Part shown: positions 30,986-40,259 of the stretch, one piece after another
Numbering within the stretch: position 1 is the stretch's first letter
How the letters are laid out: each line of letters begins with the position of its first letter
Source of the DNA: Prochlorococcus sp. AG-402-K10
Lineage (GTDB): Bacteria; Cyanobacteriota; Cyanobacteriia; PCC-6307; Cyanobiaceae
Reading direction: 5' to 3'
Assembly (NCBI GenBank): GCA_003216835.1
Contig: QCIF01000001.1
Location: 207,659-271,658, forward strand
Length of the DNA stretch: 64,000 bases
The notes under the pieces: model-generated
Databases searched by the model: none
Seen by the model: only the letters and a program-made list of their open reading frames with translations
What the model was told of the DNA's origin: nothing
Made by a program: the position numbers and the translations under genes

Positions 30986-31909
30986 AGTTCATCATTAAGC
31001 GATTTTCTTGGAGAAATAGGACGTCATCAACTTTTGACTCCAGAGAAAGAACTCACTATGGGCAGAAAAGTCCAAGATATGGTCGTGCTTGTTAATAGAT
31101 GTCAAACTGCAGGTGGGAAAGGAAAAGCTTGTGAATATTCAGATGAAGAAATAAGAAAAATCAAAATTGGAGAAAAAGCTAAGAATGAAATGATTACAGC
31201 CAACTTAAGATTAGTAGTTAACCTCGCGAAAAGATATCAAGGTAAAGGCTTAGATTTACTCGATTTAATTCAGGAGGGTACACTAGGCCTTACAAGGGCT
31301 GTAGAAAAATATGATCCTTCTAGAGGGCACAGATTTTCAACTTATGCTTATTGGTGGATAAGACAAGGTCTAAACAGGGCATTATCAACTCAAAGTAGAA
31401 CCATTAGAATACCGGTTAATATCAATGAAAAGCTCACAAAATTAAGATCAGCAAAGTCAAAACTAATGCAACTTAAGGGAATTGCTCCTTCTAGCGATGA
31501 ACTGGCTAAAGAAATGAAAATTACAAAAGAGGAAATAGATGAACTACTGTCTTGTGAATTGAGAAGTATTACTGTTAGCCTTCAAGGAACAGTGAAATCC
31601 AAGTCAGATCCATCTGAGCTAGTTGACATTCTACCTAGTGATCAAATCCCTCCTATGGAATTAGCAGAACTAGCTGAAAGAACAGCATCTGCTTGGAAAT
31701 TATTAGATAAAGCAAATTTAACTGAGAAGGAAAGAAGGATAGTAAGTTTGAGATTTGGTTTAGACGGGTCAAATGAGTGGAGAACTTTAGCAGAAGTTGC
31801 AAGACATATGAGTTGTAGTAGAGAATATTGTAGGCAAGTGGTGCAAAGAGCATTAAGAAAGCTACGAAAAGCAGGAATTCAGAATGGATTGGTTGATACG
31901 TGTAGCTAA
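30983..31909 (+). CDS. RNA polymerase sigma-70 factor, group 2
   Basis: A 308-residue sigma factor. Region 2 contains NLRLVVNLAKRYQGKGLDLLDLIQEG and the -10 reading YAYWWIRQGLNRAL; region 3 is about 145-205 and region 4.2 has LAEVARHMSCSREYCRQVV. It lacks the long N-terminal region 1.1 of a primary sigma factor, and so resembles the non-essential group 2 factors of cyanobacteria. Start is GTG with a good Shine-Dalgarno site. The upstream 11-bp repeat may affect its promoter. Confidence 0.93.
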   Translation: MSSSLSDFLGEIGRHQLLTPEKELTMGRKVQDMVVLVNRCQTAGGKGKACEYSDEEIRKIKIGEKAKNEMITANLRLVVNLAKRYQGKGLDLLDLIQEGTLGLTRAVEKYDPSRGHRFSTYAYWWIRQGLNRALSTQSRTIRIPVNINEKLTKLRSAKSKLMQLKGIAPSSDELAKEMKITKEEIDELLSCELRSITVSLQGTVKSKSDPSELVDILPSDQIPPMELAELAERTASAWKLLDKANLTEKERRIVSLRFGLDGSNEWRTLAEVARHMSCSREYCRQVVQRALRKLRKAGIQNGLVDTCS

Positions 31910-31943
31910 AATTATTTAATCAAGCAATCAAAATCCATAACAG

Positions 31944-32315
31944 ATGAAAGAGGAATTCTACAATAAAAAAGAAAAAATTTATGATGCAGAAGTTTTAGAA
32001 AGTTCATCAATTGATGAAAATATCATAATAAAAATTCTAATTAAGGCTGGCAGAACAATTGCCAAGCCAGCTTTAGAAGTTTTAGAAATGACCATAGATC
32101 CTTATACTCCAGCACAAGTAAGAGTTTCCTTAATGGCTGCACTAGCATATCTTATTATGCCCTTTGACCTTTTCCCCGACTTCATGCCTTTAGTTGGGTT
32201 TAGTGATGATTTTGTTGCTCTTACAGCAGTATTAAGTATATGGAGTAAGTATATGACACCTTCAATAAGAATAAGAGCAGAAAGAAAGCTTAATAAATTA
32301 TTCCCGTTTTATTAA
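31944..32315 (+). CDS. YkvA family (DUF1232) membrane protein
   Basis: A 123-residue protein with the DUF1232 core at about 55-95 (LAYLIMPFDLFPDFMPLVGFSDD). A hydrophobic helix pair is predicted there. The function of the family is not known. It begins 34 bases after the sigma-factor stop and abuts the next gene exactly (TAA followed by ATG), so three genes probably form one unit. Confidence 0.85.
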   Translation: MKEEFYNKKEKIYDAEVLESSSIDENIIIKILIKAGRTIAKPALEVLEMTIDPYTPAQVRVSLMAALAYLIMPFDLFPDFMPLVGFSDDFVALTAVLSIWSKYMTPSIRIRAERKLNKLFPFY

Positions 32316-32636
32316 ATGAGTAAACTATCCCAGCAAGAAGAAAAAGAACTTATAGCCTTTATTAAAGATTGGTTGAAATCCCATAGATTTAATCAAAAAG
32401 ATTTAGCTAGTGAATTAAATATCAGATCTAGTAGAACATCTGAAATTGTCCTAAAATTTAAGGAATTTTATAAAAAAGGAGGGATGTTCAATATTGCAAA
32501 GAATCTCATTAGAATCGAACAAAACTGGTTAAATAATAGTAAAACTGATTCTCAAGAGATAGACACAACACCACCCTATAATCAATTAGATATCGATTCC
32601 TTAGTAAACAAAATACAGCAAGACACTAGCGAATAA
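32316..32636 (+). CDS. Small helix-turn-helix-like protein
   Basis: A 106-residue soluble protein. Residues about 20-55 (HRFNQKDLASELNIRSSRTSEIVLKFKEF) look like an XRE-type helix-turn-helix, in particular QKDLASELNIRSSRTSEI. The tail is polar and acidic. It starts at the base after the YkvA-like stop. A regulatory role is inferred; targets are unknown. Confidence 0.65.
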   Translation: MSKLSQQEEKELIAFIKDWLKSHRFNQKDLASELNIRSSRTSEIVLKFKEFYKKGGMFNIAKNLIRIEQNWLNNSKTDSQEIDTTPPYNQLDIDSLVNKIQQDTSE

Positions 32637-32810
32637 ATATTTAATTAAAATGACATTTTTTTTAAAAATAAGTAATTTTTTTAAAAAATATCTTAAGAAA
32701 CATTATTTTTCATAAAAAACTAATTAACAAAACATATTATTCTTTAACTTAGTAAAGTAAAAAAAATTATATTTAAAAAATCGATATTGTATCTTTTATA
32801 GTAATAATAA

Positions 32811-32851
32811 TTGAACATTATTATTTATTTTTAATTACAAATTATGTTCAA
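32811..32851 (-). terminator. Hairpin overlapping the stop of the YciI-like gene
   Basis: TTGAACAT (32811-32818) and ATGTTCAA (32844-32851) form a perfect 8-bp inverted repeat with a 25-base AU-rich loop. Read on the minus strand it spans the stop codon and is followed by TTATTATTA, so it could be a weak terminator. The rest of the 211-base spacer 32637-32847 is AT-rich with nothing else seen. Confidence 0.35.
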
Positions 32852-33117
32852 AAAGCCTTTATCCATGGATAAATATCATAAGTAATCCATATACCTTTTT
32901 TCCAATAAATATCTTCCTCAATAAGATCTCTCATTTGAGTTTCATCATTAGCATTAAAAATTCCAAATAAATATTTTGTACATTTTGTGGGTCCTAAAGT
33001 AACTAAAATATTTCTATCTTTTAAATTTTTAAGTCTATTAAGATGTTCATCACGAAATGCTTCTCTTTTATTAATTGCATCTTCACAGTACTTTCCAAAT
33101 ACTATAAACTTTTCCAT
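32848..33117 (-). CDS. YciI family protein
   Basis: An 89-residue protein of the YciI/YCII fold. FVLFG-type start reads EKFIVFGKYCEDAINKREAFRDEHLNRL, with the conserved His (RDEHLNRL) found in the family. Members are small, often active-site-like proteins with unclear roles. It is transcribed divergently from the cyAbrB gene across a 99-base spacer. Confidence 0.75.
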   Translation of the reverse strand: MEKFIVFGKYCEDAINKREAFRDEHLNRLKNLKDRNILVTLGPTKCTKYLFGIFNANDETQMRDLIEEDIYWKKGIWITYDIYPWIKAF

Positions 33118-33216
33118 TTTTAAAAGATAACTAATTGAATAAATCTATAATTAATAATTGCACAAATTACACACAAATTGCTATCTTATTTAATAAGAAC
33201 TGTCTTTTAATTAATT

Positions 33217-33573
33217 ATGCTCACTGGTAGTGAACTTCTTGCTAAATTCAAAGAAGTTGAAGGGCTTAGCGAGTCAGAGCAATGTCGTGCTTGTGGATAT
33301 GTAACCACAAAACGGAATGGGGAACCTCGCCTAAACTATACAGCTTATTACAAGGCTCTCCTTGAAGCCAAAGGAATGAAAATGGGTGGTGGGAATGTAG
33401 CTGGGATAGGAAAAGGGGGAAGAAAACTAAGTTACACTGCTACAGTACAAGGGAACGGAAATCTATTGATAGGGAAGGCATATACTGCCCTTTTAGATTT
33501 AAAACCAGGTGACGAGTACAAAATAAAGTTAGGCAAAAAGCAAATAAGATTATTACCTTCTGAAGAATCATAA
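33217..33573 (+). CDS. Cyanobacterial AbrB-like transcriptional regulator
   Basis: A 118-residue cyAbrB protein. The N-terminal segment (about 1-52) with the family-specific CRACGY and LNYTAYYKALLEAKG precedes a C-terminal AbrB-like DNA-binding beta domain (KLSYTATVQGNGNLLIGKAY, GDEYKIKLGKKQIRL). These proteins regulate nitrogen/carbon genes in cyanobacteria. Unlike Bacillus AbrB, the DNA-binding domain is C-terminal. Which paralogue it is cannot be decided here. Confidence 0.9.
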   Translation: MLTGSELLAKFKEVEGLSESEQCRACGYVTTKRNGEPRLNYTAYYKALLEAKGMKMGGGNVAGIGKGGRKLSYTATVQGNGNLLIGKAYTALLDLKPGDEYKIKLGKKQIRLLPSEES

Positions 33574-33662
33574 TAATTAACTTTTATAGTCAATACAATA
33601 CGAATGAGACTTCTTATTTATAAGTTTTTAAAGGAATTTAACATACACAATTAGATTATGAT

Positions 33663-34502
33663 TTAACTATCAGCTGCTTTACGCATTTCTGCGCAAAAAT
33701 CCCCTAATTTATTAACAACTTCTTTTCCATTACAACTAGCAATTCTTTTTACAAATGCGCTGCCCACTATTACTCCATCTGCTCCCCATTGGCAAACTTT
33801 ATTAACATGATCGGGAGATGATATACCAAAACCAACTGCAACAGGATTAGGGCTGATTTCTTTTAATTTAGTAATAAGATTTTCTACTCTGTTTTCCATT
33901 TCGTTTCTCTCACCTGTAACACCTGTAACACTTACTAAATAAGTAAATCCTTTTGTCTTATTGGATATTATTTTCATTCTTTCAAAAGGCGTAGTTGGAG
34001 CTACCAACAAGATTAAGTCCATAGAATAATTGCCAACTATTTTTGAAAATTTATAAGTTTCTTCTAAAGGAAGATCAGGAATTATTAATCCTGAGACTCC
34101 AGCTTTGGATGCCATCTCACAAAATTCTTCAAAACCAAAACTTAATAGGGGGTTAAAGTAAGTAAAAAGTATTATTGGAATTTTTAGTTTACCTTTTAAA
34201 GATTCCAATAATTGGATAACTTTTTTTGGGGTAGTACCAGACTTTAAAGCCCTTGACGCCGACAGTTGAATAACTGGGCCATCTGCGAGAGGGTCACTAT
34301 ATGGGATTCCTAATTCAATCAGGTCCGCTCCCTTTTCTTGCAACTTTAATAAAATCTCTGATGTGGTTTCAATATTTGGATCACCTGCAATTATGAAAGG
34401 CATCAAAGCTAATTTATTGTTATTCTTTAACTCATTAAACTTCTTATCTATTTTTGATAAAGTTTCATTTTTATAAATTGTCATTTTGTTGATTTCTTGC
34501 AT
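33663..34502 (-). CDS. trpA: Tryptophan synthase alpha chain
   Basis: TIM-barrel enzyme of up to 279 residues that cleaves indole-3-glycerol phosphate. ELGIPYSDPLADGPVIQ includes the catalytic Asp region, and GFGISSPDHV and DGVIVGSAF form the phosphate-binding end. The ATG at 34502 is used here; an internal ATG six codons later is an equally plausible start. trpB is not adjacent, so the trp genes are split up. Confidence 0.96.
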   Translation of the reverse strand: MQEINKMTIYKNETLSKIDKKFNELKNNNKLALMPFIIAGDPNIETTSEILLKLQEKGADLIELGIPYSDPLADGPVIQLSASRALKSGTTPKKVIQLLESLKGKLKIPIILFTYFNPLLSFGFEEFCEMASKAGVSGLIIPDLPLEETYKFSKIVGNYSMDLILLVAPTTPFERMKIISNKTKGFTYLVSVTGVTGERNEMENRVENLITKLKEISPNPVAVGFGISSPDHVNKVCQWGADGVIVGSAFVKRIASCNGKEVVNKLGDFCAEMRKAADS

Positions 34503-34541
34503 GAATATCTGAGATTTATTATTTGAAAATCAGTTGAAAAT

Positions 34542-34862
34542 TTATGGATTTGATTCTAAATCTTCCATTAGTTTTTTCTGTTTTTCCACTGACAATGAAT
34601 TGAATTTGGTTTCTAGTTTATCATTTAAAATTTGTTCATATTGTTTTCTATAACGCTTCCTTTGTTCCATAAAAGTCATTTTTCCGTTTACAACTCTATA
34701 CACATAAGAAGAAATCCAAGTTATTACAATCAAAATCAAGATTAAACTTGAAATAGTGGTAGCTGTAAAGTTATCGGCGCCAAATTGTGGTGCTAATCCA
34801 TAACTTAGTAGTCCTAATACTGAAATTAATAACCCAATTTGTACAACTTTACCTTTAGTCAA
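34542..34862 (-). CDS. DUF3007 membrane protein
   Basis: A 106-residue protein with two hydrophobic helices (about 7-22 and 36-54) and a charged C-terminal helix (RKRYRKQYEQI...). The pattern matches DUF3007, a cyanobacterial and plastid family often found beside ndhL. It starts four bases after ndhL, so a link with NDH-1 is plausible by context only. Confidence 0.75.
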   Translation of the reverse strand: MTKGKVVQIGLLISVLGLLSYGLAPQFGADNFTATTISSLILILIVITWISSYVYRVVNGKMTFMEQRKRYRKQYEQILNDKLETKFNSLSVEKQKKLMEDLESNP

Positions 34863-34866
34863 TTAT

Positions 34867-35100
34867 TTACCCTTTGCTATCTCCTTTTAACCTAAGATTC
34901 AAAAATGGAGAAAACAAAATTAAACCTGGAAAGAAAAGAAATACTAAGCCATAAACTGCTAATCTCTCGAATTTGCCCATATAATTCCATCTATTATTCA
35001 TCCAGTAAAAAAGTATTAATGGTATAACTAATAAATATATAGATACAACTCCAAAGTAGGTAAATAAAGTAGCGAATGAATTATTAAAAATACTTTCCAT
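34867..35100 (-). CDS. ndhL: NAD(P)H-quinone oxidoreductase subunit L (NdhL)
   Basis: A 77-residue, oxygenic-photosynthesis-specific NDH-1 subunit with two transmembrane helices (about 10-30 and 45-66) and the conserved [14 protein letters not shown] between them. The ATG at 35100 gives the usual NdhL length. The open frame continues upstream to 35205, but that part runs through the tRNA-Leu gene and is not coding. It is followed by the DUF3007 gene. Confidence 0.93.
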   Translation of the reverse strand: MESIFNNSFATLFTYFGVVSIYLLVIPLILFYWMNNRWNYMGKFERLAVYGLVFLFFPGLILFSPFLNLRLKGDSKG

Positions 35101-35178
35101 TATAAATTCTTGATTTTCGTAGTTAATATATAACAATTTTTGCGAGTCATCGTAAGGACTAAAAAAATAGGTTAATGA

Positions 35179-35264
35179 TGGGAGTGGGGGGACTTGAACC
35201 CCCACGAGCTAAATCGCTCGACGGATTTTAAGTCCGGCGCGTCTACCAATTCCGCCACACTCCC
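35179..35264 (-). tRNA. trnL: tRNA-Leu(UAA)
   Basis: On the minus strand the acceptor stem GGGAGTG (35264-35258) pairs with CACTCCC (35186-35180), followed by discriminator A at 35179. The anticodon loop CTTAAAA places anticodon TAA at 35230-35228. A long variable arm (GTCGAGCGATTTAGCTCGT) marks a class II tRNA. CCA is not encoded. There is no group I intron in the anticodon loop, unlike this tRNA in many other cyanobacteria. Confidence 0.97.
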
Positions 35265-35366
35265 AAAGGAATTTGCGCATATTTATCGTAGCTGAAAGCA
35301 AACGAATTAACCATGAAAAATTGGAATATTTACACTTTTCTTGAATGGTTGAATTAAATTGAAGTT

Positions 35367-36416
35367 TTAATTCACTATTCCTTCAACTTGCCAATTTAAA
35401 GTTTCGCCTGCATGAAATGGTTTTATTTGCCCAACAATATTTTTTTCTCCAATTACATTGACAAATTCTGAAATCTTGTTTGGCTTAGAAACCAATTTTA
35501 GTTTTTCTTTATTTGGAGGCAAGTTATAAAAATTAGGTCCATTTAAACTTGCAAACTTCTCAAAATTATCCAGAGCATTTTCCTCTTCAAATACTGTCAA
35601 ATAGCTTTCTATTGCTACTGGCGAATTAAAAATGCCTGCACATCCACAAAAAGCTTTCCACTTTCTTAAATGAGGAGCAGAATCTGTCCCTAAGAAAAAA
35701 CATTCTTTCCCACTTGTTGCGGCTTTCCGTAACGCAATTCTATTATTTTCTCTCTTAGCAACTGGTAAGCAATAAAAATCACTATTTAAACCTCCAAAAA
35801 ACATTGCATTTCTATTTATGTGCAAATGATGAGGAGTAATAGTAGCTCCAATTTTATTTTCTTGGACAAAATCCACTGCATAAGATGTAGTTATATGCTC
35901 TAAAACAATCTTTAATTTTGGGAATCTTTGGGCGATCGGTAAAAGTTCTCTATCAATAAATACTTCTTCTCGATCAAATACATCTACTTCAGAATCAGTT
36001 ACTTCTCCGTGAATCAATAGAGGCATTCCAGAATCTTGCATTGATTCAAAGATCTCATAAAGATTTTCTATTTTCTTAACTCCATGACTGGAATTTGTTG
36101 TTGCATTAGCAGGATATAATTTTGCTGCAAAAAAAACGTTATTTTTAAAACCATTTATGAGTTCTCCTTTATCAGTCTCATCAGTAAGATACATTGTCAT
36201 TAATGGTTGAAACTTAGAATTTTCTGGTAACGCTGCAAAAATAGATTTTTTGTAAGAAATAGCACTATCAATCGATGTTATTGGAGTTTTAGTATTTGGC
36301 ATGACGATAGCTCTTCCAAAATATTCTGAAGTAAAATGAATGATATTTTTTAATACAACACCCTCTCTTAAATGTAAATGCCAATCATCAGGTTTTAATA
36401 TGGTTAATGTCTTCAA
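35367..36416 (-). CDS. pyrC: Dihydroorotase
   Basis: Class II (E. coli type) dihydroorotase of 349 residues acting in pyrimidine synthesis. The zinc-binding DWHLHLREG is at 11-19, the substrate-binding MPNTKTPIT follows, and the carbamylated-Lys region AAKLYPANATTNS is present, with ITPHHL and GTDSAPH in the second half. Length is normal. It is divergent from the exchanger gene across 118 bases. Confidence 0.95.
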   Translation of the reverse strand: MKTLTILKPDDWHLHLREGVVLKNIIHFTSEYFGRAIVMPNTKTPITSIDSAISYKKSIFAALPENSKFQPLMTMYLTDETDKGELINGFKNNVFFAAKLYPANATTNSSHGVKKIENLYEIFESMQDSGMPLLIHGEVTDSEVDVFDREEVFIDRELLPIAQRFPKLKIVLEHITTSYAVDFVQENKIGATITPHHLHINRNAMFFGGLNSDFYCLPVAKRENNRIALRKAATSGKECFFLGTDSAPHLRKWKAFCGCAGIFNSPVAIESYLTVFEEENALDNFEKFASLNGPNFYNLPPNKEKLKLVSKPNKISEFVNVIGEKNIVGQIKPFHAGETLNWQVEGIVN

Positions 36417-36534
36417 AATTTTTACTATTTAATCAATTTTAACAGCAAATTAAATTTGACAATAAATTATAGATATTCGAGGATAGTTATTAATCAATTA
36501 TTAAAGATTTAAATATCTAAACAAAAGCTTAAAT

Positions 36535-37614
36535 ATGAGTGATTTTTTATTCCCAATAATAGAAATAATATTAGGAGTAGTTTTACTGTTTGCAGGAGGA
36601 GAGTTCTTTATTCAAGGAGCCATAAATTTATCTTTAATTTTAGGAATACCTCAGATAGTAATTGGATTAACAGTTGTTTCACTCGGGACTAGCTCTCCCG
36701 AGTTGTTAGTAAGCCTAAGTTCAATTTTTCAAGGCAGTGATTCTTTTGCAGCTAGTAATGTAATAGGAAGCAATATTTTTAATGTTCTTGTAGTTTTAGG
36801 TATAAGCGCATTAATAACACCTCTTAAAGTAAAAAGCAGAATAGTCAGAAGAGATGTACCTCTTTTAATGGCTATTTCTTGTGCGGTTTGGGCAATGTCA
36901 TCAACAGGCCTATTAACATTACAAGCAGGGGTCTTTCTAATATTTTGTTTAGTCTTAAATACAATATGGGAAATTAATACCATCAATGAGAAAGAAGAGG
37001 ATACAAAAGATGCAGAACCAGAGATAGAGGAATTTAAAGAAAATTACGAAGGAAAGCTAAATATTTTACTGAAATTGATATTAGGAATATTTCTTTTAAG
37101 CTTTGGTTCAAACATTTTAGTAAATGGTTCTCAAACGCTTGCTAATCTTTTGGGGGTAAATGAAATTGTTATTGGTTTAACCATTTTAGCCACTGGAACA
37201 TCTTTGCCAGAATTAGTAACTTCTGTAATTGCAGCATTTAAAGGTAAAACAGATCTTGCTATTGGGAATATAATAGGAAGCAATTTGCTCAATCAACTTC
37301 TAATCCTTGGAAGTTGTAGTATTTTTTCAGGATTTAAAGGCTTAGTAATTGAACAAAGCCTAATAAAAGTTGACCTACCTTTTATGGTTTTAACTACCTT
37401 TGCATGCTTGCCAATTTTCTGGAGCAAAGGGAAAATCACTAGAATTGAAGGATTTATTTTGCTAAATCTTTATATTTTTTACATTCTCGATAAGATACTT
37501 TTTCTGACTGAATTTAATTATCTTTCTCAATTAAGGATAGGTTTGTTTATTTACTTTTCATTACTTACAATGATTCTCTTTGCTCAAGAAAAATTAAAAA
37601 TTTCTAAATCATAA
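36535..37614 (+). CDS. Sodium/calcium exchanger family (CaCA, YrbG-like)
   Basis: Inner-membrane cation antiporter of 359 residues. It has the two internal alpha repeats, GTSSPELLVSLSSI...SNVIGSNIFNVL and GTSLPELVTSVIAA...GNIIGSNLLNQL, in inverted topology, separated by an acidic cytoplasmic loop at about 150-180. Ion specificity (Ca2+, Na+ or K+) cannot be decided. The stop is two bases from the convergent gor stop. Confidence 0.88.
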   Translation: MSDFLFPIIEIILGVVLLFAGGEFFIQGAINLSLILGIPQIVIGLTVVSLGTSSPELLVSLSSIFQGSDSFAASNVIGSNIFNVLVVLGISALITPLKVKSRIVRRDVPLLMAISCAVWAMSSTGLLTLQAGVFLIFCLVLNTIWEINTINEKEEDTKDAEPEIEEFKENYEGKLNILLKLILGIFLLSFGSNILVNGSQTLANLLGVNEIVIGLTILATGTSLPELVTSVIAAFKGKTDLAIGNIIGSNLLNQLLILGSCSIFSGFKGLVIEQSLIKVDLPFMVLTTFACLPIFWSKGKITRIEGFILLNLYIFYILDKILFLTEFNYLSQLRIGLFIYFSLLTMILFAQEKLKISKS

Positions 37615-37616
37615 TT

Positions 37617-38981
37617 TTAGCTATACATAGTCACGAATTCTTCTGAGATAGTTGGATGCAAAGCCATAGTAATATCAAAGTCTTTTTTTGTTATACCTGC
37701 GTTTAATGAAATTGATACCATTTGAATAATCTCAGATGATGTTTCCCCAAACATATGGCATCCAAGTACTTTGTCAGTTAGTTGATTAACTACAATCTTT
37801 AACATACATTTTGATTTATTCTCTTTAAAAGTATTAGACATAGGCGTAAATTTACATTTGAAAATTTTTATATTATTCTCTGAGTAGATCTCTTTGGCTC
37901 TTTTCTCACTTAAGCCCACTGTTGAAATTTCAGGAATAGTGAAAACGGCCTTAGGGATATTTTCATAATTTACTTTTCTTTTTTGGTCATTAAAAAAATT
38001 ATCCGCAAAAACTCTGCCTTGTTCTATTGCTACTGGAGTTAAGTTTGGTTTATTTATGATATCGCCAATTGCAAAAATATTAGCGTTACTTGTTTGATTC
38101 AGTTCATCAACATCTAAATATTGGCCATCCATCTTTAAATTTAAAAAACCTAAATTTAATGGCAAAAGATTTGGTTCTCTACCTGTAGCAATAAGGATAT
38201 TATTAGTTAGGATTTTATTTCCAGAATCCAAGGTAGACTCCAGATTACCATTAACTCTCTCTATGGACTTTAATTGATTTTTGGAGATTAAATTTATTCC
38301 TGCAAAAGTAGTTGATTCTTCTAAGCATGAAGACAGATCCTCATCAAAACTATTAAGTAAACGTTGGCCTCTAATTAATTGGATTACTTCAGTACCTAAA
38401 TTTCTGAAAATAGAAGCAAATTCACAAGCGATATAACCGCCTCCAACTATTAATATTGATTCAGGGAAACTATCTAATTCAAAAATATCATCGCTTGTCC
38501 ATGCTAAATCTATTCCAGGAATATTTAATTTTTTTGGTTTACCTCCAACAGAAATGAGAATTTTTTTTGAACTTATTTTATTTATAATTTTCTTTGTTTT
38601 TGGACAAATGATTTCTAATTCATTTTGAGATATGAATCTTCCTAACCCTTCAAACACCCTAACATTAAATTTATCTAAAGAAGTTTTATGTAAATTACTT
38701 AACCTAGTAACCTCTTCTCTGACATTCTTCAAAAGAATATTTGATTCAAAACTAATACCTTCACTTTTTAATCCATATCCTTCAGAAGAAGTCATGTTTT
38801 TTTTACTTTTAGCTGCATAAACCATCAATTTTTTAGGAACGCATCCTCTTATGACACAAGTTCCACCTACTTGATTAACTTCTATAATTGCAACTTTTGC
38901 TCCATAACTTGCAGCACGTTTAGCCGCCGCCAGCCCCCCAGATCCAGCGCCAACAACAATTAAATCAAATTGAAATTCCAA
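37617..38981 (-). CDS. gor: Glutathione reductase
   Basis: FAD-dependent disulfide reductase of 454 residues. FAD-binding GAGSGGLAAA is at 11-20, and the redox pair Cys42/Cys47 lies in GGTCVIRGCVPKKL. GGGYIACEFA is the NAD(P)-binding site and the C-terminal LHPTISEE holds the catalytic His. CVIRGC, rather than CVNVGC, is the form seen in cyanobacterial glutathione reductases. Divergent from the GST-like gene with a 52-base spacer, which suggests a shared control region. Confidence 0.93.
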   Translation of the reverse strand: MEFQFDLIVVGAGSGGLAAAKRAASYGAKVAIIEVNQVGGTCVIRGCVPKKLMVYAAKSKKNMTSSEGYGLKSEGISFESNILLKNVREEVTRLSNLHKTSLDKFNVRVFEGLGRFISQNELEIICPKTKKIINKISSKKILISVGGKPKKLNIPGIDLAWTSDDIFELDSFPESILIVGGGYIACEFASIFRNLGTEVIQLIRGQRLLNSFDEDLSSCLEESTTFAGINLISKNQLKSIERVNGNLESTLDSGNKILTNNILIATGREPNLLPLNLGFLNLKMDGQYLDVDELNQTSNANIFAIGDIINKPNLTPVAIEQGRVFADNFFNDQKRKVNYENIPKAVFTIPEISTVGLSEKRAKEIYSENNIKIFKCKFTPMSNTFKENKSKCMLKIVVNQLTDKVLGCHMFGETSSEIIQMVSISLNAGITKKDFDITMALHPTISEEFVTMYS

Positions 38982-39033
38982 GACTTTTTTTAATCAATTA
39001 TTATAACGTAAGTTTATTGTGTAAATTCAAAGA

Positions 39034-40257
39034 ATGAATAAGATTTTGACATGGGACGATTTAAATAAAATTGAGATTGAAGATCTTGATAGAATCAATG
39101 GTATTAATAATTCCTATTCAAATTTAAGATTATTTGGTCATAACGAAGATGATGTAATAGTTACTCTCTATAGGGATAGGCATTCATGGTGTCCTTATTG
39201 TCAGAAAATATGGTTATGGCTTGAATTCAAAAAAATTCCTTACAGAGTCAAAAAAATAAATATGTTTTGCTATGGTCAAAAGGAAAGTTGGTTCCTTGAT
39301 AAAGTCAGATCAGGTAAATTACCTGCAATAGAATTTAAAGGACAAATTATTACTGAAAGCGATAACATCATAGCTTTATTAGAAAATGAATTTGGAGCAC
39401 TTGGGACTTTTATAACATCACGTCACCTTAGAGAAACTCGAAAATTAGAAAGGGAAATTTTCAGATCATGGTGTAATTGGCTTTGCAGAGAAAGCTTTAA
39501 TATTATGGATAGCTCTTTTAGAAAAAAAAGATTTAAAGAATCTATTTTCAAATTAGAAAAAATCTTAAGCACTTCAAAAACAGGTTTTATTGATCCATCA
39601 GTTTCTGATTCAGGAAAAATAGAACCTGGAACTGGAGATATAATTTTTATTCCCTATATGGAAAGAATGAATGCATCATTAGCCTATTACAAAGGATTTA
39701 ACTTAAGAGAAAATTATACCTATATCAATAATTGGATAACACTCTTTGAAAATACAAGTTCATATAGGGGTACTCAAGGAGATTTTCATACACACTCTCA
39801 TGATTTACCTCCCCAAATGGGTGGTTGTTTTAAAGAGATTAATGATCAACAAGTTTCCTTCTCTATTTCAATAGATAATGGAGAAGGTCTTGGCAACTTA
39901 GAATTCAATAAAGAATTTGACTTAAATTACTACGCAAAATTTGCTCTTAAAAGGGTTGCAAAACATAAAGAGAATATTATCAAAGTCAACCCATACAATA
40001 AAGGCCTATTCGAAGAATCATTAAGATCTGCTCTTACACATATGGTCACAGGGGAAGTATACAAACCTCAATATTATGCAGGAGAATCTTTAAAATATTT
40101 GAAAAACAGAATTTCAGTACCTAGAGATATGCCAGTTATTTCTGCGAGGATATTAAGACAATCGTTAAATAAAATCGAGTCACTTAGTGATAATAAAGAG
40201 ATCGAAAAAATACCTGTCAGGAATAGGTACGATCAGGATCCAAGGAACTTTCAGTAA
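39034..40257 (+). CDS. Glutathione S-transferase family protein, long form
   Basis: A 407-residue protein with a thioredoxin-like N-terminal domain containing CPYC (Cys53 and Cys56) and a helical GST C-terminal part. The CPYC motif resembles glutaredoxin or omega-class GST rather than typical GST. It is twice the usual GST length; residues about 255-407 are extra and may include a third domain. Adjacent and divergent glutathione reductase supports a glutathione-dependent redox role. Confidence 0.78.
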   Translation: MNKILTWDDLNKIEIEDLDRINGINNSYSNLRLFGHNEDDVIVTLYRDRHSWCPYCQKIWLWLEFKKIPYRVKKINMFCYGQKESWFLDKVRSGKLPAIEFKGQIITESDNIIALLENEFGALGTFITSRHLRETRKLEREIFRSWCNWLCRESFNIMDSSFRKKRFKESIFKLEKILSTSKTGFIDPSVSDSGKIEPGTGDIIFIPYMERMNASLAYYKGFNLRENYTYINNWITLFENTSSYRGTQGDFHTHSHDLPPQMGGCFKEINDQQVSFSISIDNGEGLGNLEFNKEFDLNYYAKFALKRVAKHKENIIKVNPYNKGLFEESLRSALTHMVTGEVYKPQYYAGESLKYLKNRISVPRDMPVISARILRQSLNKIESLSDNKEIEKIPVRNRYDQDPRNFQ

Positions 40258-40259
40258 AA

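Noticed and set aside
32650..32715. 21-codon frame in the 32637-32847 spacer
   Set aside because: Almost only Phe and Lys from T and A runs; typical of AT-rich noncoding DNA.
35101..35205. N-terminal extension of NdhL
   Set aside because: The extra codons read through the tRNA-Leu gene; the ATG at 35100 gives the usual 77-residue NdhL.
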